Shown here: piece after piece, positions 1-11,588 of the stretch
Layout: every line of letters begins with the position of its first letter
Numbering within the stretch: the first letter of the stretch is position 1
NCBI GenBank assembly: GCA_015680685.1
Contig: MNCI01005780.1
Span: forward strand, 45,281 to 74,726
Reading direction: 5' to 3'
DNA from: Gnetum montanum
Taxonomy: Eukaryota; Streptophyta; Gnetopsida; Gnetales; Gnetaceae
DNA length: 29,446 nucleotides
The notes under the pieces: model-generated
The model's input: only the letters and a program-made list of their open reading frames with translations
What the model was told of the DNA's origin: nothing
Database searches by the model: none
Program-made: the position numbers and the translations under genes

Positions 1-1483
1 TTTTTTATATCTAACTTCAAATTTTTCATAATGAATGCTTTCTTTAGCATCCCATTGAGAACATACAAATTGTAGTATTTTTTTGTGTGAAGCATCCCTT
101 CTCATTTTTATCAGTATTCTACAATTGGAGCAAACTTGTTCTCTATGTAAAAGACAAAATTATTGAGAAAAATGAATACAATTTTGTAATTTCTCAATAT
201 TTTCGATAATAGTTGCCTACTCATGAAAGAACCTAAACATACAAAACTATCAATTATGAATGAATGTATATCTATTGATACTTTAGTACCAATTTATGGA
301 TAACATAGAACATATTTAAATTAAATAAAATGAAAAATAAAAACTATATATGCCATAACTAGGATGAAGATGATGATATGGAAGAACTACTATATTAAAG
401 AATAAAAATATATTAAAAAGAAAAGTATAAAAAAATTTCAATAAAATAAATAAATAAACAACAGACTCTATTATTTGAAAAAAAGAAATTTTGGCTTCTC
501 CAACACTTTAAACTAACTCTTATCCTATAAGAAACTCTCTAACCTTTTAACTTAACTCCTTAGTGCATCAAACAATGGTTTTAGATTTTTTTCATGGATG
601 TTTTTTATTCCACGAAACCGAAAACGAAAATATTTTTTCATAGATAAGAAAACGAAAAATGGAGTGGGCGGGTGCAAGCCCCCTTTGTGATGAATTTTAT
701 TGCTGCAAATATTGGCTTTAGAGCATTATCGAGCATGTTCTAGATCATGGGGCCCACATCCACCCCATCTCTGGCTAATGCACACATCACCGCCCACTCC
801 CTCTGGTTGCTAAATTGGTTTAGTATTATTACAATATGTAAAAGCTACAATGGGTTCATTACACGTGTGGGATTACCTCCTTCCTGTGCGAAAGTGCCTC
901 CTCCTTCACATCTGTCATTGTTGTTATGTTAGTTCAAATCTCTGTTGCTACTGCAATTCATTGTAAAAACAATTCAAAAATGAAGCTCAGGTGGTTGTGG
1001 TTGCTTTTTATGGGCATTTCTCAACCTTTTTGATTGATCATTTTTGTTGGCTTGACACATGATGGCCTTTTATGTTCTTCCTGTGAGGAGTGTGACCTGC
1101 ATTTGCACCTTTGGGCCCTTTCCTTGGCTGGCTGGTGGCCGCCTGTGTAGTAACACAAGCATCTTCACTTCTACTCCAGCTTCTTATCCTCTCTTTCCAC
1201 TATTTTTTCTTTACTTTCTTTCATTACATTGATGCTATTTTGAAGTACTCTACTTGTATACCAAGTAATGTTTTTATTCATTAGGTTGTGTTGATTCGAT
1301 CTTACTCTTTCATGATTTCAATATCGTAAACTCAAAAGTGATCCTGAAGACTATAGAGGAAAATAAGTTGCTAGATTGATACGCAGGTGTGGACTAGACA
1401 AAGAGCTGCTATTAGGTTGGAATGAAGTTTGGATAGGAACACTATTGTGTTTCCATTGTTTCCAATTTGTGTAGCTATTAGAC
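1..1483. other. Left flank without recognisable gene
   Basis: This stretch is AT-rich up to about 650 and somewhat more GC-rich from about 660 to 1200. The only open frame, at 747-932, is 61 codons with no recognisable domain and no homologous copy elsewhere in the window. I see no LTR, RNA gene or coding family. The stretch ends where retrotransposon RNase H sequence begins abruptly at 1484. Confidence 0.5.
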
Positions 1484-3240
1484 TACATCCACTGTGCAAG
1501 TAGAAGTATCGTCGGTGCACAACTTAACTACACAACTACAGAGAAAGAATTAATGGTTGTAGTGTTTGCATTGGATAAGTTTAGGTACTATGTGTTAGGT
1601 TACAAAGTGTTCATCCACACAAATCATAGTGCAATCTAGTTCCTCATGAACAAGCCAATGATTAGCCCTCATATTATATGATGGCTAGTAATCCTACAGG
1701 AGTTTGATCTAATGATGATCGATCGGAAATGCACCAAGAACGTAGTTGTAGATCATTTATCACGGTTGCATTGGGACAACAAAGATGATGAATATGTAAC
1801 ATCTGATCATTTTCCTGATGAATCCCTCTTTGTCGGTGTAGTGAATAAATAACTATGCATGGAGATGAACTGGTATAGTAGCATTCTCACCTATCTCCTT
1901 ACTCAAAAAACACCATAGGAGTTGGACCTTAGGAAGAAACAACATTTTCTTCATAGAGCCAAGTACTTCATGGAGATTAATGGACAACTTTGCAAAGTGT
2001 GTCATGATGGCTTGGTTTGATGGTGTGTGCCTGAGGTAGACCAACTAAGAGTTCTCCAAGATGCTCATGAGGGCCCTTGTGGGGGTCACTATGTGGGAAG
2101 ACAAATGACTATTAAGATCTTTCTTGCAAGATATTATTGGCCAACATTATTTAGGGTTTCCCATGAATTTTTCCAATCTTGTGAGCGCTATCAATGTGAT
2201 GGGGGAATGACNGTCCAATCTTGTGAGCGCTATCAATGTGATGGGGGAATGACTGCTAAAATAGAGAGTCCACAACAATGGATTCAACCATTAGAACCCT
2301 TCAACATTTGGGGAATAGACTTTATGGGGACCATTACATCAATGTCCAATGGAAAAGCTTACATTGTAGTTGTCATAGACTATTTAACAAAATGGGCTAA
2401 AGCAGCTGCTGTTAAAGATTGCACATCATCTATAGCTGCATGATGTGTTAAACAACAAATTGTAAATAGGTTTGGTATGCCATGTGCACTTATTTTGGAT
2501 AATGGAACACATTTCACAAGTGCAAATTTTTGAAAGTTAATGCAACGCTTAGGGGTTGAACATAAATTAACTACACCTTATCACCCCCAAGCTAATAGAC
2601 AAGATAAGGTCACCAACAGGGAGATCACTAAAATATTGACTAGAACAATTAGCAAGTATATGCGAGATTGGAGCACTAAACTAAATGATGCTCTTTGGGC
2701 ATAATGCTCCACTTGGAAACTCCCTATAGGCTACTCTCCCTATGAGTTAGTGTACAGAAAGCTTCCAATGCTTCCAATTCAAATCGAGCTCCATACACTA
2801 TCAATGGCTTGTGACCTCCACCTCAACCTTGATTTAGCATAGAAACAAAGATTGGAAACTTTAAATGTGCTAGACAAAAACCGATTAGCTGCCCTATCAT
2901 CAAATGAGTTGCATAAGGCATATGGCAAGGGACATCATGACTTGAAGATTTGAAAGGTTAAGTATCAACCAAGAGATAAGGTTCTCTACTGGAACCCCAC
3001 ACATGTTCCACAACGCACAAAATTTTAAACATTGTGGTAAGAAATTTATATTATTCATGCAACCTTTCGATCAGGGTCCATGAACATATACTGACATGAG
3101 AGCCCTGATAAAATATTATTAGTCAATGTCCAATAGACCAAGCCCTTCCATGAATATAGAATAATCAGTGCACATAATACCTTTGAAAAGGGATGACCAC
3201 GCTCGCTATTTTGGATCTCCTCCTTCCAGCTCAGTCATGG
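1484..3240 (+). pseudogene. Pol remnant of A: RNase H end and integrase
   Basis: The fragment begins in RNase H with a YIHCASRSIVGAQLNY-type stretch and the ADHLSRL end motif near 1750. The integrase follows. Its zinc-binding HHCC module at about 2060-2200 is damaged, because the final CxxC reads CERY where B has CEHC. The catalytic core begins at GIDFMG (about 2315) and continues through LDNGTHF (about 2495). The catalytic Glu position reads Lys in QDKVTNREI near 2605, where B has QAEVTNREI. The C-terminal part near 3000-3170 matches the GPY-type module of B but carries stops. Everything lies in frame 2 with in-frame stops and no obvious frameshift. A 40-bp duplication with an N lies at 2172-2253. 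The product would have been non-functional. Confidence 0.85.
2172..2253 (+). repeat. Exact 40-bp direct duplication around a single N
   Basis: The bases at 2172-2211 recur exactly at 2214-2253, separated by an N at 2212 and one G. The copy in B near 10540-10580 has the segment once. The duplicated part covers the integrase zinc-finger end (SCERYQCDGGM). Perfect identity next to an N, in an element whose other repeats are strongly diverged, points to a sequence-assembly join and not a biological duplication. Confidence 0.9.
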
Positions 3241-3243
3241 GGG
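3233..3243 (+). promoter_or_regulatory. First AGTCATGGGGG motif of A
   Basis: This G-run motif lies just after the integrase end. Related copies are at 4617-4627 and, as the probable polypurine tract, at 5176-5186. B has the same set at 11559-11568, 12929-12939 and 13516-13526. A function for the inner copies is inference. Confidence 0.4.
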
Positions 3244-5175
3244 AGACAACCACCTCTACCAATCATTTGGGGCCCTTAGTTTCTTTTTAAGTTTTTTTTT
3301 ACGCATTTTTGTTTTACAAATTTCTTTAATTTTTATTGTTTTTTTTTGCACCATTGTTTATACTTTCTCATTTCTTTGTGTGATTGTTTGTTTTTTATTT
3401 TTTATTTTTGTTCTTGTTTCTTGTTTTTGTCTTATTAGATTCATCACTTAATAAGTGCTCTAGATGGTGGTATGAATTATATTCTATTGATTGCTAATGT
3501 TTGGTTTTTACCTTTGAGTTATAATGCTAATACTAAGATATGGTTCTCTTGACATAACAGGCAATGAGTCCACGTCATCCATGCATTCATAAATTTCTAT
3601 GGTCTCTCTTGGCTTGGAACTGTACATTCCCCTTCTTTAATAATAAAACTATTAAAGAATTGGTGATTGGGCATTTTTGAATCTAAGGAAAGACTCAAGG
3701 ACTGAAAAGGGTGTGACTTCAAAGGGATTTGATGCATTTGTGCTGGCTATTGTCTTGGGTGTTTTGATGTTTTCTTCTTAAGTTTTCTTACCATTCTGAC
3801 ATTGCTCCATTATCAGGAAGTTGAGCCAATAAAAATAAAAATAAGTATTTTCATGGTGTGTCTCTTAAGCAAAAAAAATAAAAAAATAAAAAAAATTAGT
3901 GAGAATTCAAAGCACACCCCTTAGACAAAATAATTATATGGACTACAAGCACTGGTTATGGAACTAAATAGACATGTTCCCTCTAACTAAGGCCCTTTCT
4001 TGCTTCCTACTTCTCCCTTCTCATTTTCCTCGGAATGGTGATGAATCTTTTGTGGAAGCATTCTTGTTACTTCAAGTGGATGGATTGGCAAACTGTATTA
4101 ATGCGAAGTCACTATATGTGGATTATTTGAGCCTATATTTGGACTGAGATTTATGTAGTGACATTAACCATAAGTACAAAATAGGCTGTACACCACCTTA
4201 TTCTTGGGACTCCATTCCATTCTCTTCTCCCCATCATTCTTTCTTCATTTTCCACTTCATTGCCAGTTATATCAGTAGTGTATATTTTGTTTAATACATT
4301 GTTTTCTCTTTAGTAAATTCTTGTGGTTAAGTATTTAACTATTTCTTCCTAATGCCATTTCTAGAGCCTACGAACTCTTTGAATGTGGGTTTGTCAGGGA
4401 ATAAAGGGAATGAGCTTGCTTTGGGGAGGACCCACTAGCATTCCTATTTGGTGCATTAGTTAACTTCTTTCCCTTAAATAGTTCCGCAATCAACATTTTT
4501 TTTTGTTTCATTCCCATCTCTGACATCCATTTTATTGGAATTGTCATTTTTTATTTTTTTCCATCTTTCTTATTCCTTATCTTTTTCCATTCTATTGCTA
4601 CCGGAGGATCACTCTTCGTCATGGGGGCCCTAGTCCAATTTGTTCAATTTTTCCTAACCCCTACACCTTAGGTAGTCACCAGTCTTATATCTCTAGAATC
4701 TGTGTGGGACATATCACAACTCAACAAATGGAGCTTACACCAAGGCAAGGTATCAACTATATTTTGATCCAATTATCCTTGATCATATGTGGCTGTGTTG
4801 TGTGTGCAGGTGGCAATCATACAACAATAGACTGGATCTGGAGGAAACACTTAGGATGGACTAGTGCTAGAATGGTTGTGCAAGGAACAAGATTGCTGGT
4901 GTGGCTATGGATCGAAAATGGAAGATGCAATCTTGGCATTGGTAGCAACACCTCTTCTTCTTTTCTCTCTCTCTTTCTTCTCTCTCAACTACCAAATAAG
5001 GTTGGATGTCAATTTTGTATAGTATTCACTCTTGTAGTCATGAACACTAATGTTGCCATGTATTGTAATGTTGATCCGTTCACATGTTATCCCATTCACC
5101 ATTAGTTCTCATTCAAGTCAATAATCCCATACCTTTCCAATATTTTCTAAGGAACCCAAGGAAGAATTTTCATTC
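3241..5175 (+). other. Long 3' non-coding region of A
   Basis: About 1.9 kb between integrase and the LTR holds no convincing ORF. It is nevertheless collinear with 11589-13528 in B and, in inverse orientation, with parts of C and D. Shared blocks include GGGTGTGACTTCAA (about 3710), GAATTCAAAGCACACCCC (about 3903), a GCACTGGTTATGGAAC-type block (about 3950), CTAACTAAGGCCCTTTCT (about 3984) and TTTGGGGAGGACCCACTAG (about 4420). T-rich runs lie at 3280-3440. The 133-codon open frame at 4704-5105 is not preserved as a protein in B, so I do not call it a gene. Confidence 0.75.
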
Positions 5176-5188
5176 AGTCATGGGGGTA
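5176..5188 (+). promoter_or_regulatory. Polypurine tract of A next to the LTR
   Basis: AGTCATGGGGG followed by TA immediately precedes the LTR. The same arrangement occurs before the 3' LTR of B (13516-13528) and, inverted, of C (18990-19002). This is the position where plus-strand DNA synthesis is primed in LTR retrotransposons. Confidence 0.65.
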
Positions 5189-5992
5189 TGATAAATCGTG
5201 ATATCACATCTACGATATTGCATATGCGATATGCCAGCCATGACATGATATCCCATCTTGCCTGATATTTTATAAATAAGAGATGACATCCTTGGTTCAA
5301 GAGAATAAGATTTAGACCCTTAGCCAAACACTTGTGATCTTTTCATTCCAGAGTTACAATTATTTCTGTGTGCCCACAGTAGGAGTCATAGCGTGAACAG
5401 ATCTTTATTCGAGTAATTTGTACTTGAGGACAATTTTGTGTACAGAAATAAAGACAAAATTTATTTTAAACCTTATAGCATATAGATTAAGTTAATTAGT
5501 AATTAATAATTTTTTAATGCTTTCCTAGTTAATTAATATCTCTCTCAACCTTTAATTCCCTTAGTTAAATACACTCAGTAGGATTGATTCGAGCATGTGT
5601 GTAGCGCTTGGTAACCTAGTAACGATTAGCATTTGGTAATCACAGTAGCGTTGCACTGGTTCAAGATGTGTATGGCAAGTGGGAATGGATACTAGTGTTA
5701 GGAACATTTAGAACTAGTTAATGAATAGTTAATGTAAGGTAGCCACTTAGTTCTCTTTCCCTCTCCTTTATTAGTAGAAGACATAAAAAATACAAAAGCT
5801 ATAAAAATCATATACCTCAAGCTTAATTAACCATACAACTGTGCACTTGCAAGTAAGTTTGAGAAGAAAATGATTGATTAACCTTGAGTATTCCATTAAG
5901 GTGCATAAGCACTTGGTCCTTAGAGTTCGACCGGATCGTGCATGAAATGCTCATATTCATATGGTTGTGTAGGGGTACCTCACCACTCATCA
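5189..5992 (+). repeat. LTR shared by A (3') and B (5')
   Basis: The 804-bp LTR starts TGATAA, degenerate from the TGATGA of the other copies, and ends TCATCA, so the ends are short inverted repeats. It contains a perfect 10-bp palindrome GTGATATCAC at 5198-5207 in U3, a TATAAATA box at 5271-5278 and AATAAA at 5447-5452. It aligns with 13529-14361 and with the minus-strand LTRs at 18203-18989 and 23611-24415. The best conserved block, near 5610-5695, still has about 11 differences in about 85 positions from the B 3' LTR, so the copies are old or come from different subfamilies. Confidence 0.9.
5271..5278 (+). promoter_or_regulatory. TATA box of the LTR promoter
   Basis: TATAAATA about 80 bp into the LTR is conserved at the same relative place at 13641-13648 and, inverted, at 24295-24302. 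It is the likely RNA polymerase II core promoter of the family, with the transcript start roughly 30 bp downstream. Confidence 0.6.
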
Positions 5993-6003
5993 ATAGTAGA
6001 CAA

Positions 6004-7674
6004 TGTCATGGTGACGGTTCTCCTTCTTCTTCACCTTCATCCTCTCCTTCAATACCCAGACAAAGTCCTAAAGAAAAAGACCATGGGGATAAAGGTACGA
6101 AAAGTGGAAATCATAAATAAAAGAACAAGGAAAAGGGATCAGGGAACTCTAGAGAATCACAACATAGAAGAAGGGAGAGTAGGGAATAACATAGGCATCA
6201 TAGACACCATGGACAAGATGATCACAATCTACTCGCTACTCGAAGTATGTTAGAAATAACTGAGGCTGTTAGAATCCCAACAAGGCACCAAAAAGATAGT
6301 AGGATCAAGAGATTAGATATGAAAAATATCCCAATATTTGAAGGGGGATAGAACGTTGATCCTTAGAATCACTTACAAGAATTCCATGATGTGTGTGCCT
6401 TACAAAACATAGAGAACGAATGGAAAAAACTTAATTTGTTTCCATAGACACTAGTTAAATAAGTGGAAAGATGGTACCAATCCTTAGAACTGGAATCCAT
6501 TCATAGGTGGAGTGCCATGTTAAAATTATTCAACAATAACTACCAAACGTACTCCTTAGTGTCCAATCTGAAAAAGTAAATCCAAGGCTGGAAATAGGGA
6601 GGACATAAACCCTTGGATGCTACCATAGACTGATATTATGCACTATTACATTGTTTTCCTGGCCATGGTTATTAGTAGAGGGATTAATTTTATCATCTTG
6701 TAGATGGGCTTGGGAATGAAATGCGAAGAACCCTTGGGACTTATGCCCAAGGAAGACTATTCGAATTTAGGTTCCATCAAATTCAAAGACTATTGGAGCA
6801 AGTTGCTAAGGAAGAAGGTGAGCTATGGAAGAGAGAAAGTATGGAAGAATATAACTGAGATCCTTCCCTTTGAAAGAGGAGATTAATATTTTTTGAGGAC
6901 GAAGAAGAGTCACCACTTGAAGAGATGATGAATAGGAAAACTTTTCCTATCCAAAAGTTGACATCAAAAGTATTGGAAAAAGTAGACCAAATGTGGAATT
7001 CCCTAGACAATAGATTTCAAACTATTCTTAAAATAGTAGAGGAGTCTAGAGAGCAAGGTAGTGATCATGAAAAAAGAAAAAAGAGAGAAACTAAACATGC
7101 ACATAACAAGGGTGAGGGAAAAGTTGCCATCATCGAAGAGGTTGTGGATTTAGATAAAAAAAATGATAGTGGATGCAAGATATGTCAATATGACCATCCT
7201 AAGGGATGTTGCCCTATAATCTCACATCTACAGGATTCTAGGATGTATGCACTCAGCCCACGATTAAAAAAAATGCAAACACCTCGAAGGTTACCTTATC
7301 CTCAAGGTAACCCAAGGTAGTTCCAGCAACCCTTAACATATTATCCAAGTGGAACTCCACCAGAACCAATCGAGTATTATCAATAGTGGTAATACCCACA
7401 TTCATGGGGAATGCCACCACCAAGGCAACAATATCCTTATTGGTAACCTGACTTGTATGGATATTATGTGCAACAACCAGTCTATCCATGTATCTCTACT
7501 AGTCACATCACTCTTCAACCTCAGTACCAAGCCCATGAGTACTATGGGACTCCCTCTCCTAGGGACGATGTTCCACAAACATACCATCCTTCTCATTCAG
7601 CCACATCTCTTCCACCAATAGCTCCATTGCCACCTACTTCAATTATGCAGGGTGAAATCCCTACTCAGCCATAG
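6004..7674 (+). pseudogene. Gag of element B, degraded
   Basis: Gag packages the element RNA into cytoplasmic particles. The frame (frame 1) opens just after the LTR with a Ser-rich stretch (GDGSPSSSPSSSPS) and a basic, His/Arg-rich segment. A capsid-like Retrotrans_gag region follows at about 6320-6620, with HLQEFHDVCALQNIENEWKK and WSAMLKLFNNNYQTYS as clear landmarks. A zinc-knuckle-like CKICQYDHPKGCCP lies at 7174-7212, followed by a Pro/Gln/Tyr/His-rich tail. Several stops interrupt it, such as those at FEGG*, LFP* and LVK*. The minus-strand copy in C aligns through the capsid. The overlapping frame at 5942-6253 is a shadow. Confidence 0.8.
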
Positions 7675-8350
7675 AAACATAATGCCACAAGCGCTGTTAA
7701 CTCTCAATCTACTATTGGTTCTGACAATTCCATGAAGAAAAGACCTTTCTTTAGAGCCAATAGTCCAACCAAGCCCTTGCAATCACAAGTGAATGATTCC
7801 TTAGATACCTTAGTATCAATTAAAACTTCGGAACCACCTTCAATCCAACTACCACACTCAACGCATACATTCATGCTAACTCATGCCATCACCAATTGGA
7901 TAAAAGCTGGCCATATTCCTAGGAAATTCTCTCATCTTGTGAGTCCTCTGATATATCTACAAATCGTTGGAAATGAACCATGCAAGGCTCTTTTGGATTT
8001 ATGTTCTAGTGTCAACTTGATTTTTCAAGAAATGTACAAATCCTGGAACTTGCCTCTACTTAAAAAGAGTAACATTTTTTTAGAGTTGGCTGACCAATCT
8101 ATCATTGTCCCGTTGGGACTAGTGAAGGACATTGTCACCACTATTTGTGGATGGTCATATCTAGTTGACTTCCTAGTGATTTAAGTAAACAATAGTAAGG
8201 GGGACTTCCCAATCATAATGGGAAGAGCATGGCTAAGTAGAGTTGACGTGCACCTAGGAATCCGTGATCTTTTCCTAGAAATATCAAAGAAAAATACATT
8301 TGGAAAGATCAAGAAGAATAAAGTTCCATGCATTCCATATAGTGACACGA
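7675..8350 (+). pseudogene. Retropepsin-like protease of element B
   Basis: The protease cleaves the Gag-Pol polyprotein during particle maturation. In frame 1, continuous with gag, the sequence shows KALLDLCSSVNLI at about 7984-8022. This matches the DLGAS active-site pattern of plant gypsy retropepsins, with the catalytic Asp at 7996-7998 kept but the following Gly changed to Cys and Ala to Ser. Downstream are LELADQSIIVPLG (about 8080), VDFLVI (about 8165), a stop at 8182-8184, and the flap-distal FPIIMGRAWLS motif (about 8206). The Gly to Cys change next to the catalytic Asp should abolish activity. Confidence 0.75.
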
Positions 8351-8499
8351 GGTGTAATTGCATGTAGAGGTCATGGTTTGTGCAAATTTTAGCACTGCTT
8401 GCATGCAATCACTGTGCACAAATGATCAACATACAAAGATGTCTATATGCAGCAGCCACATGATAGGAAGGCACCGAATGGCTGACAAGTAATCAAGAA

Positions 8500-10310
8500 A
8501 GTAGTTCAATCATATGCATGAAACCAACTAAGGGTTTGAATTACACTTACATTGATAGAATAGACACATTAGAGAAAGTCCACCACCAACTTCCAAGTCT
8601 TACCCTTGAAAATATCAACTCGGGGAAGTTGGAAATCCCTGAGAAATTTAAGTAGAAGCCCCTCAAGCTAAAATCATTGCCCATTGGTATGGAATACATG
8701 TTGCTTAAAAATGGAAAATCAGTAATTATAAATGCTAATCTTGCTCCTTAGAAAAAAGAAAGACTACTGAAGGTAATAAATAAATGGTCAAAAGCCTTTG
8801 CTTGGTAATATCCCAAATTAACTAGAATAGATCCTAGGATATGCCAACATAGGATTTATAATGACCCCTTCATGAAGCCTCAAAGAAAATTGTAGAGGCA
8901 CTTGAACCCCATTGCTAAAGAAAGTAGTTAAGGAAGAAATCAAATAGCTTCTCAAGGCTGGGTTCATGTACCCCATTGCTGATAGCGAATGGGTTATCCC
9001 CTTAGTTATTATGCCTATAAAGGGAGGCAAATGGAGGGTGTGCATAGATTTCAGGCTACTAAATATGGTAACATTCGAAGATCACTTTCCCTTGTCATTT
9101 GTTGACCAAGTCTTAGACACCATCGTACGACATTGCTATTATAGTTTTATAGATGGATATAGTGAATATAACCAAATACAAATAGCCCTAGAAGACCAAG
9201 CCCAATCTACATTCACAAGTCTTTGGGGAACGTTTGCATACAAATAGATGCCATTTGGCTTGTGTAATTCCCTTGCAACATTTCAACAACTAGTTCTAAG
9301 CATATTCCAATAGCAAATAGGCAATGGCATGGAGGTATTTATGAATGACTTCTCCACTTATGTAGCAAACTTTGATCAAGCCTTGGACTGGTTAGAGTAA
9401 GTGTTAAAAAGATGTGTAGAAACCAATTTGAGGCTCAACTAGCAAAAACTCCATTTGATGGTCTAAGAAGATGTAGTACTAGGAAAAAATATCTCACACA
9501 CAGGGATAGAGGTATACCTTGAGAAAATCAAAGTTATCCAAGGAATTAGCTATCAACCAAAAACTATCAAAGATATTCAGTCATTCCTTAGACACATTGG
9601 CTACTATAGGAGATTTATTGAGAACTTTTCAAAGGTTTCCAAACCATTGGTGGAATTAATGGAAAAGGATGTACCTTTTGAATAGACTAGGGAATGCGAA
9701 CTAGCTTTCCAAACATTAAAATAGAAGCTAGTAGAAACACTGATTCTACAAGCTCCTCACTAGTCTAAACCATTCCATATCATGATTGACACATCCAACT
9801 ATGCCTTAGGAGTTGTACTTACATAGTTAGAAGACCAGAAGTATCCTTATTACATCCACTATGCAAGTAGAAGTATCGTTGGTGCACAACTTAACTACAC
9901 TACCACACAGAGAGAATTAATGGCTTTAGTGTTTGCACTAGAAAAATTTAGGCACTATGTCTTGGGCTATAAGGTATTCATACACATGGATCATAATGTA
10001 ATAAGGTTCCTAATGAATAAGTCAATGGTAAGCCCTTGCATCATATGATGGATTGTAATCTTACAAGAGTTTGATCTTATGATGATTGATCATAAAAGCA
10101 CCAAGAATGTAGTTGCTGATCATTTATCTCGATTGCAATGGGACAAAAAAGAGGATGAGTATCCAATTTCTGATTATTTCCCAATTAAAATTCTCTTTGC
10201 AGGTGTAGTAAATAATCAATCACCCATGGAGAAAAATTGGTATAGTAACATTCTTACCTATCTCCTCACCCAAAAAATACCACAAGAGTTAAACCTTAAG
10301 AAGAAATAAC
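8500..10310 (+). pseudogene. Reverse transcriptase and RNase H of element B
   Basis: RT copies element RNA into DNA, and RNase H removes the RNA strand. Visible RT motifs are HRIYNDP and the RHLNP region (8840-8915), KGGKWRVCIDFRLLN (about 9020), SFIDGYSEYNQIQIA (motif A, about 9140), FAYK*MPFGLCN (about 9230) and EVFMNDFS (9332-9352). The last is the FMDD box with its first catalytic Asp changed to Asn (AAT at 9344-9346). RNase H follows, with MIDTSNYALGVVL (about 9780), QRELMALVFALEKFRHY (about 9910), MDH (about 9990) and VVADHLSRL (about 10110). An extra A near 8922 shifts the frame from 1 to 2. I count 16 stops from 8640 to 10310: 11 TAG, 4 TAA and 1 TGA. Confidence 0.9.
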
Positions 10311-11588
10311 AATTTCTTCACCGACCCAAGTACTTTATGAAGACCAATGTGCAACTTTACAAAGTGTGTTCTGATGGCTTGGTTCGATGGTGTGTTCTTG
10401 CTATAGGTCAACTACAAGTTTTCCAAGACACTCATGAGGGTCCTTGTGGGGTTCATTATGCCAGGAGATGAACAATCATTAAGATCCTTCTTGCAGGATA
10501 TTATTGGCCTACATTGTTTCGGGATGTCCATCATTTTGTCGAATCTTGTGAGCATTGTCAACATGATGGGGGAATGACTACTAGAATGGAGAATCTACAA
10601 CAATGAATTCAACCTTTAGAACCCTTCAACATTTGGGGAATTGATTTCATGGGACCAATTACACCAATGTCCAACAGAAAAGCTTATATTATTGTTGTCG
10701 TTGATTACCTTACAAAATGGCCAAAAGCAGCTGCTGTTGTTATGGATTGTACATCATCTACAGCTACATGATTTGTTCAACAAAAAATCATAAATAGGTT
10801 TGGTGTGCCTTGTGCACTTATTTCAGATAATCGTACACACTTCACAGGTGCGACTTTTCAAAAATTAATGCAACTCTTAGGGGTTGAACATAAACTAACA
10901 ACACTGTACCACCCCCAAACAAATGGTCAAGCCGAAGTCACCAATAGGGAGATTATGAAAATATTGACAAGAACTATTAGCAAGTTTAGGTGAGATTGGA
11001 GCACTAAACTGAACAATTTCCTTTGGTCATATAGCTCCACATGGAAACTCCCTACAAGCTACTCTCCCTATGAGTTAGTGTATGGTAAATTACCAACACT
11101 TCCCATTCAAACTGAGCTTCATACACTATCCACAACATGTGACCTCAACCTTGACCTTGATCTAGCATAGAAAAAATAGTTAGTAACACTTAACTTACTA
11201 GATGAAAACTAACTAGTTGCTCTATCATCTAACGAATTGCACAAGGCATTCAATAAACAACATCATGACCTAAGAATTAGGAAAGTTAAATATCAACCAC
11301 AAGATAACGTTCTCTATTGGAATCCCACATGTGCCGAAATGTCCTAAATTTAAAACACTATGGGAAGGACCTTATATTGTTTATGCAAATTTTCCTTTAG
11401 GGGCCATGACTATATACAAACCTGAGAGCACAGACAAGAAACTGTTGATCAATGTACAACAAACCAAACCTTTCCATGAGCTTAGGACAACTAGTACACA
11501 TACTACCTCTATTGGTGGACAACCTTGCTCACTATTTTGTATCTCCTCCTTCCAACTCAATCATGGGGAAGATGGCCACCTATGCTAA
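10311..11588 (+). pseudogene. Integrase of element B
   Basis: Integrase inserts the DNA copy into the chromosome. The zinc-binding HHCC module is intact at the motif level: HEGPCGVHY near 10430 and SCEHCQ near 10545. The catalytic core has Asp in GIDFMG (about 10640), Asp in ISDNRTHF (about 10823) and Glu in GQAEVTNREI (about 10930), so the DDE triad is kept. A Gly to Arg change follows the second Asp. The C-terminal domain continues through YSPYELVYGKLP (about 11060) and, after a frameshift near 11325, KFKTLWEGPYIVYA (GPY-type module, about 11350). The frame ends with a stop at 11586-11588. Stops such as FR*DW and the frameshift make it inactive. Confidence 0.9.

Larger units (their letters stand above)
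1484..5188 (+). mobile_element. Element A: 5'-truncated internal region of a Ty3/gypsy retrotransposon
   Basis: A matches element B collinearly from position 9851 onward: the last part of RNase H, integrase, and then a long non-coding tail ending at the LTR that begins at 5189. Everything upstream (5' LTR, primer site, gag, protease, RT) is missing, and the junction at 1484 falls inside the RNase H coding sequence. Its 3' LTR is also the 5' LTR of B. That arrangement is expected when homologous elements recombine unequally through an LTR. The length from the RNase H start to the LTR differs from that of B by only about 27 bp, so the tail is conserved end to end. Confidence 0.85.

Noticed and set aside
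747-932. 61-codon open frame in the left flank
   Set aside because: It is short, has no recognisable domain, and there is no support from homology or context.
4704-5105. 133-codon open frame in the tail of A
   Set aside because: The homologous stretch in B near 13056-13367 does not keep the frame or protein, so it is a chance opening in conserved non-coding sequence.
5942-6253. 103-codon basic open frame at the start of gag of B
   Set aside because: It overlaps gag in a different frame. The frame 1 translation aligns with the Ser-rich and His-rich start of gag and leads into the capsid.
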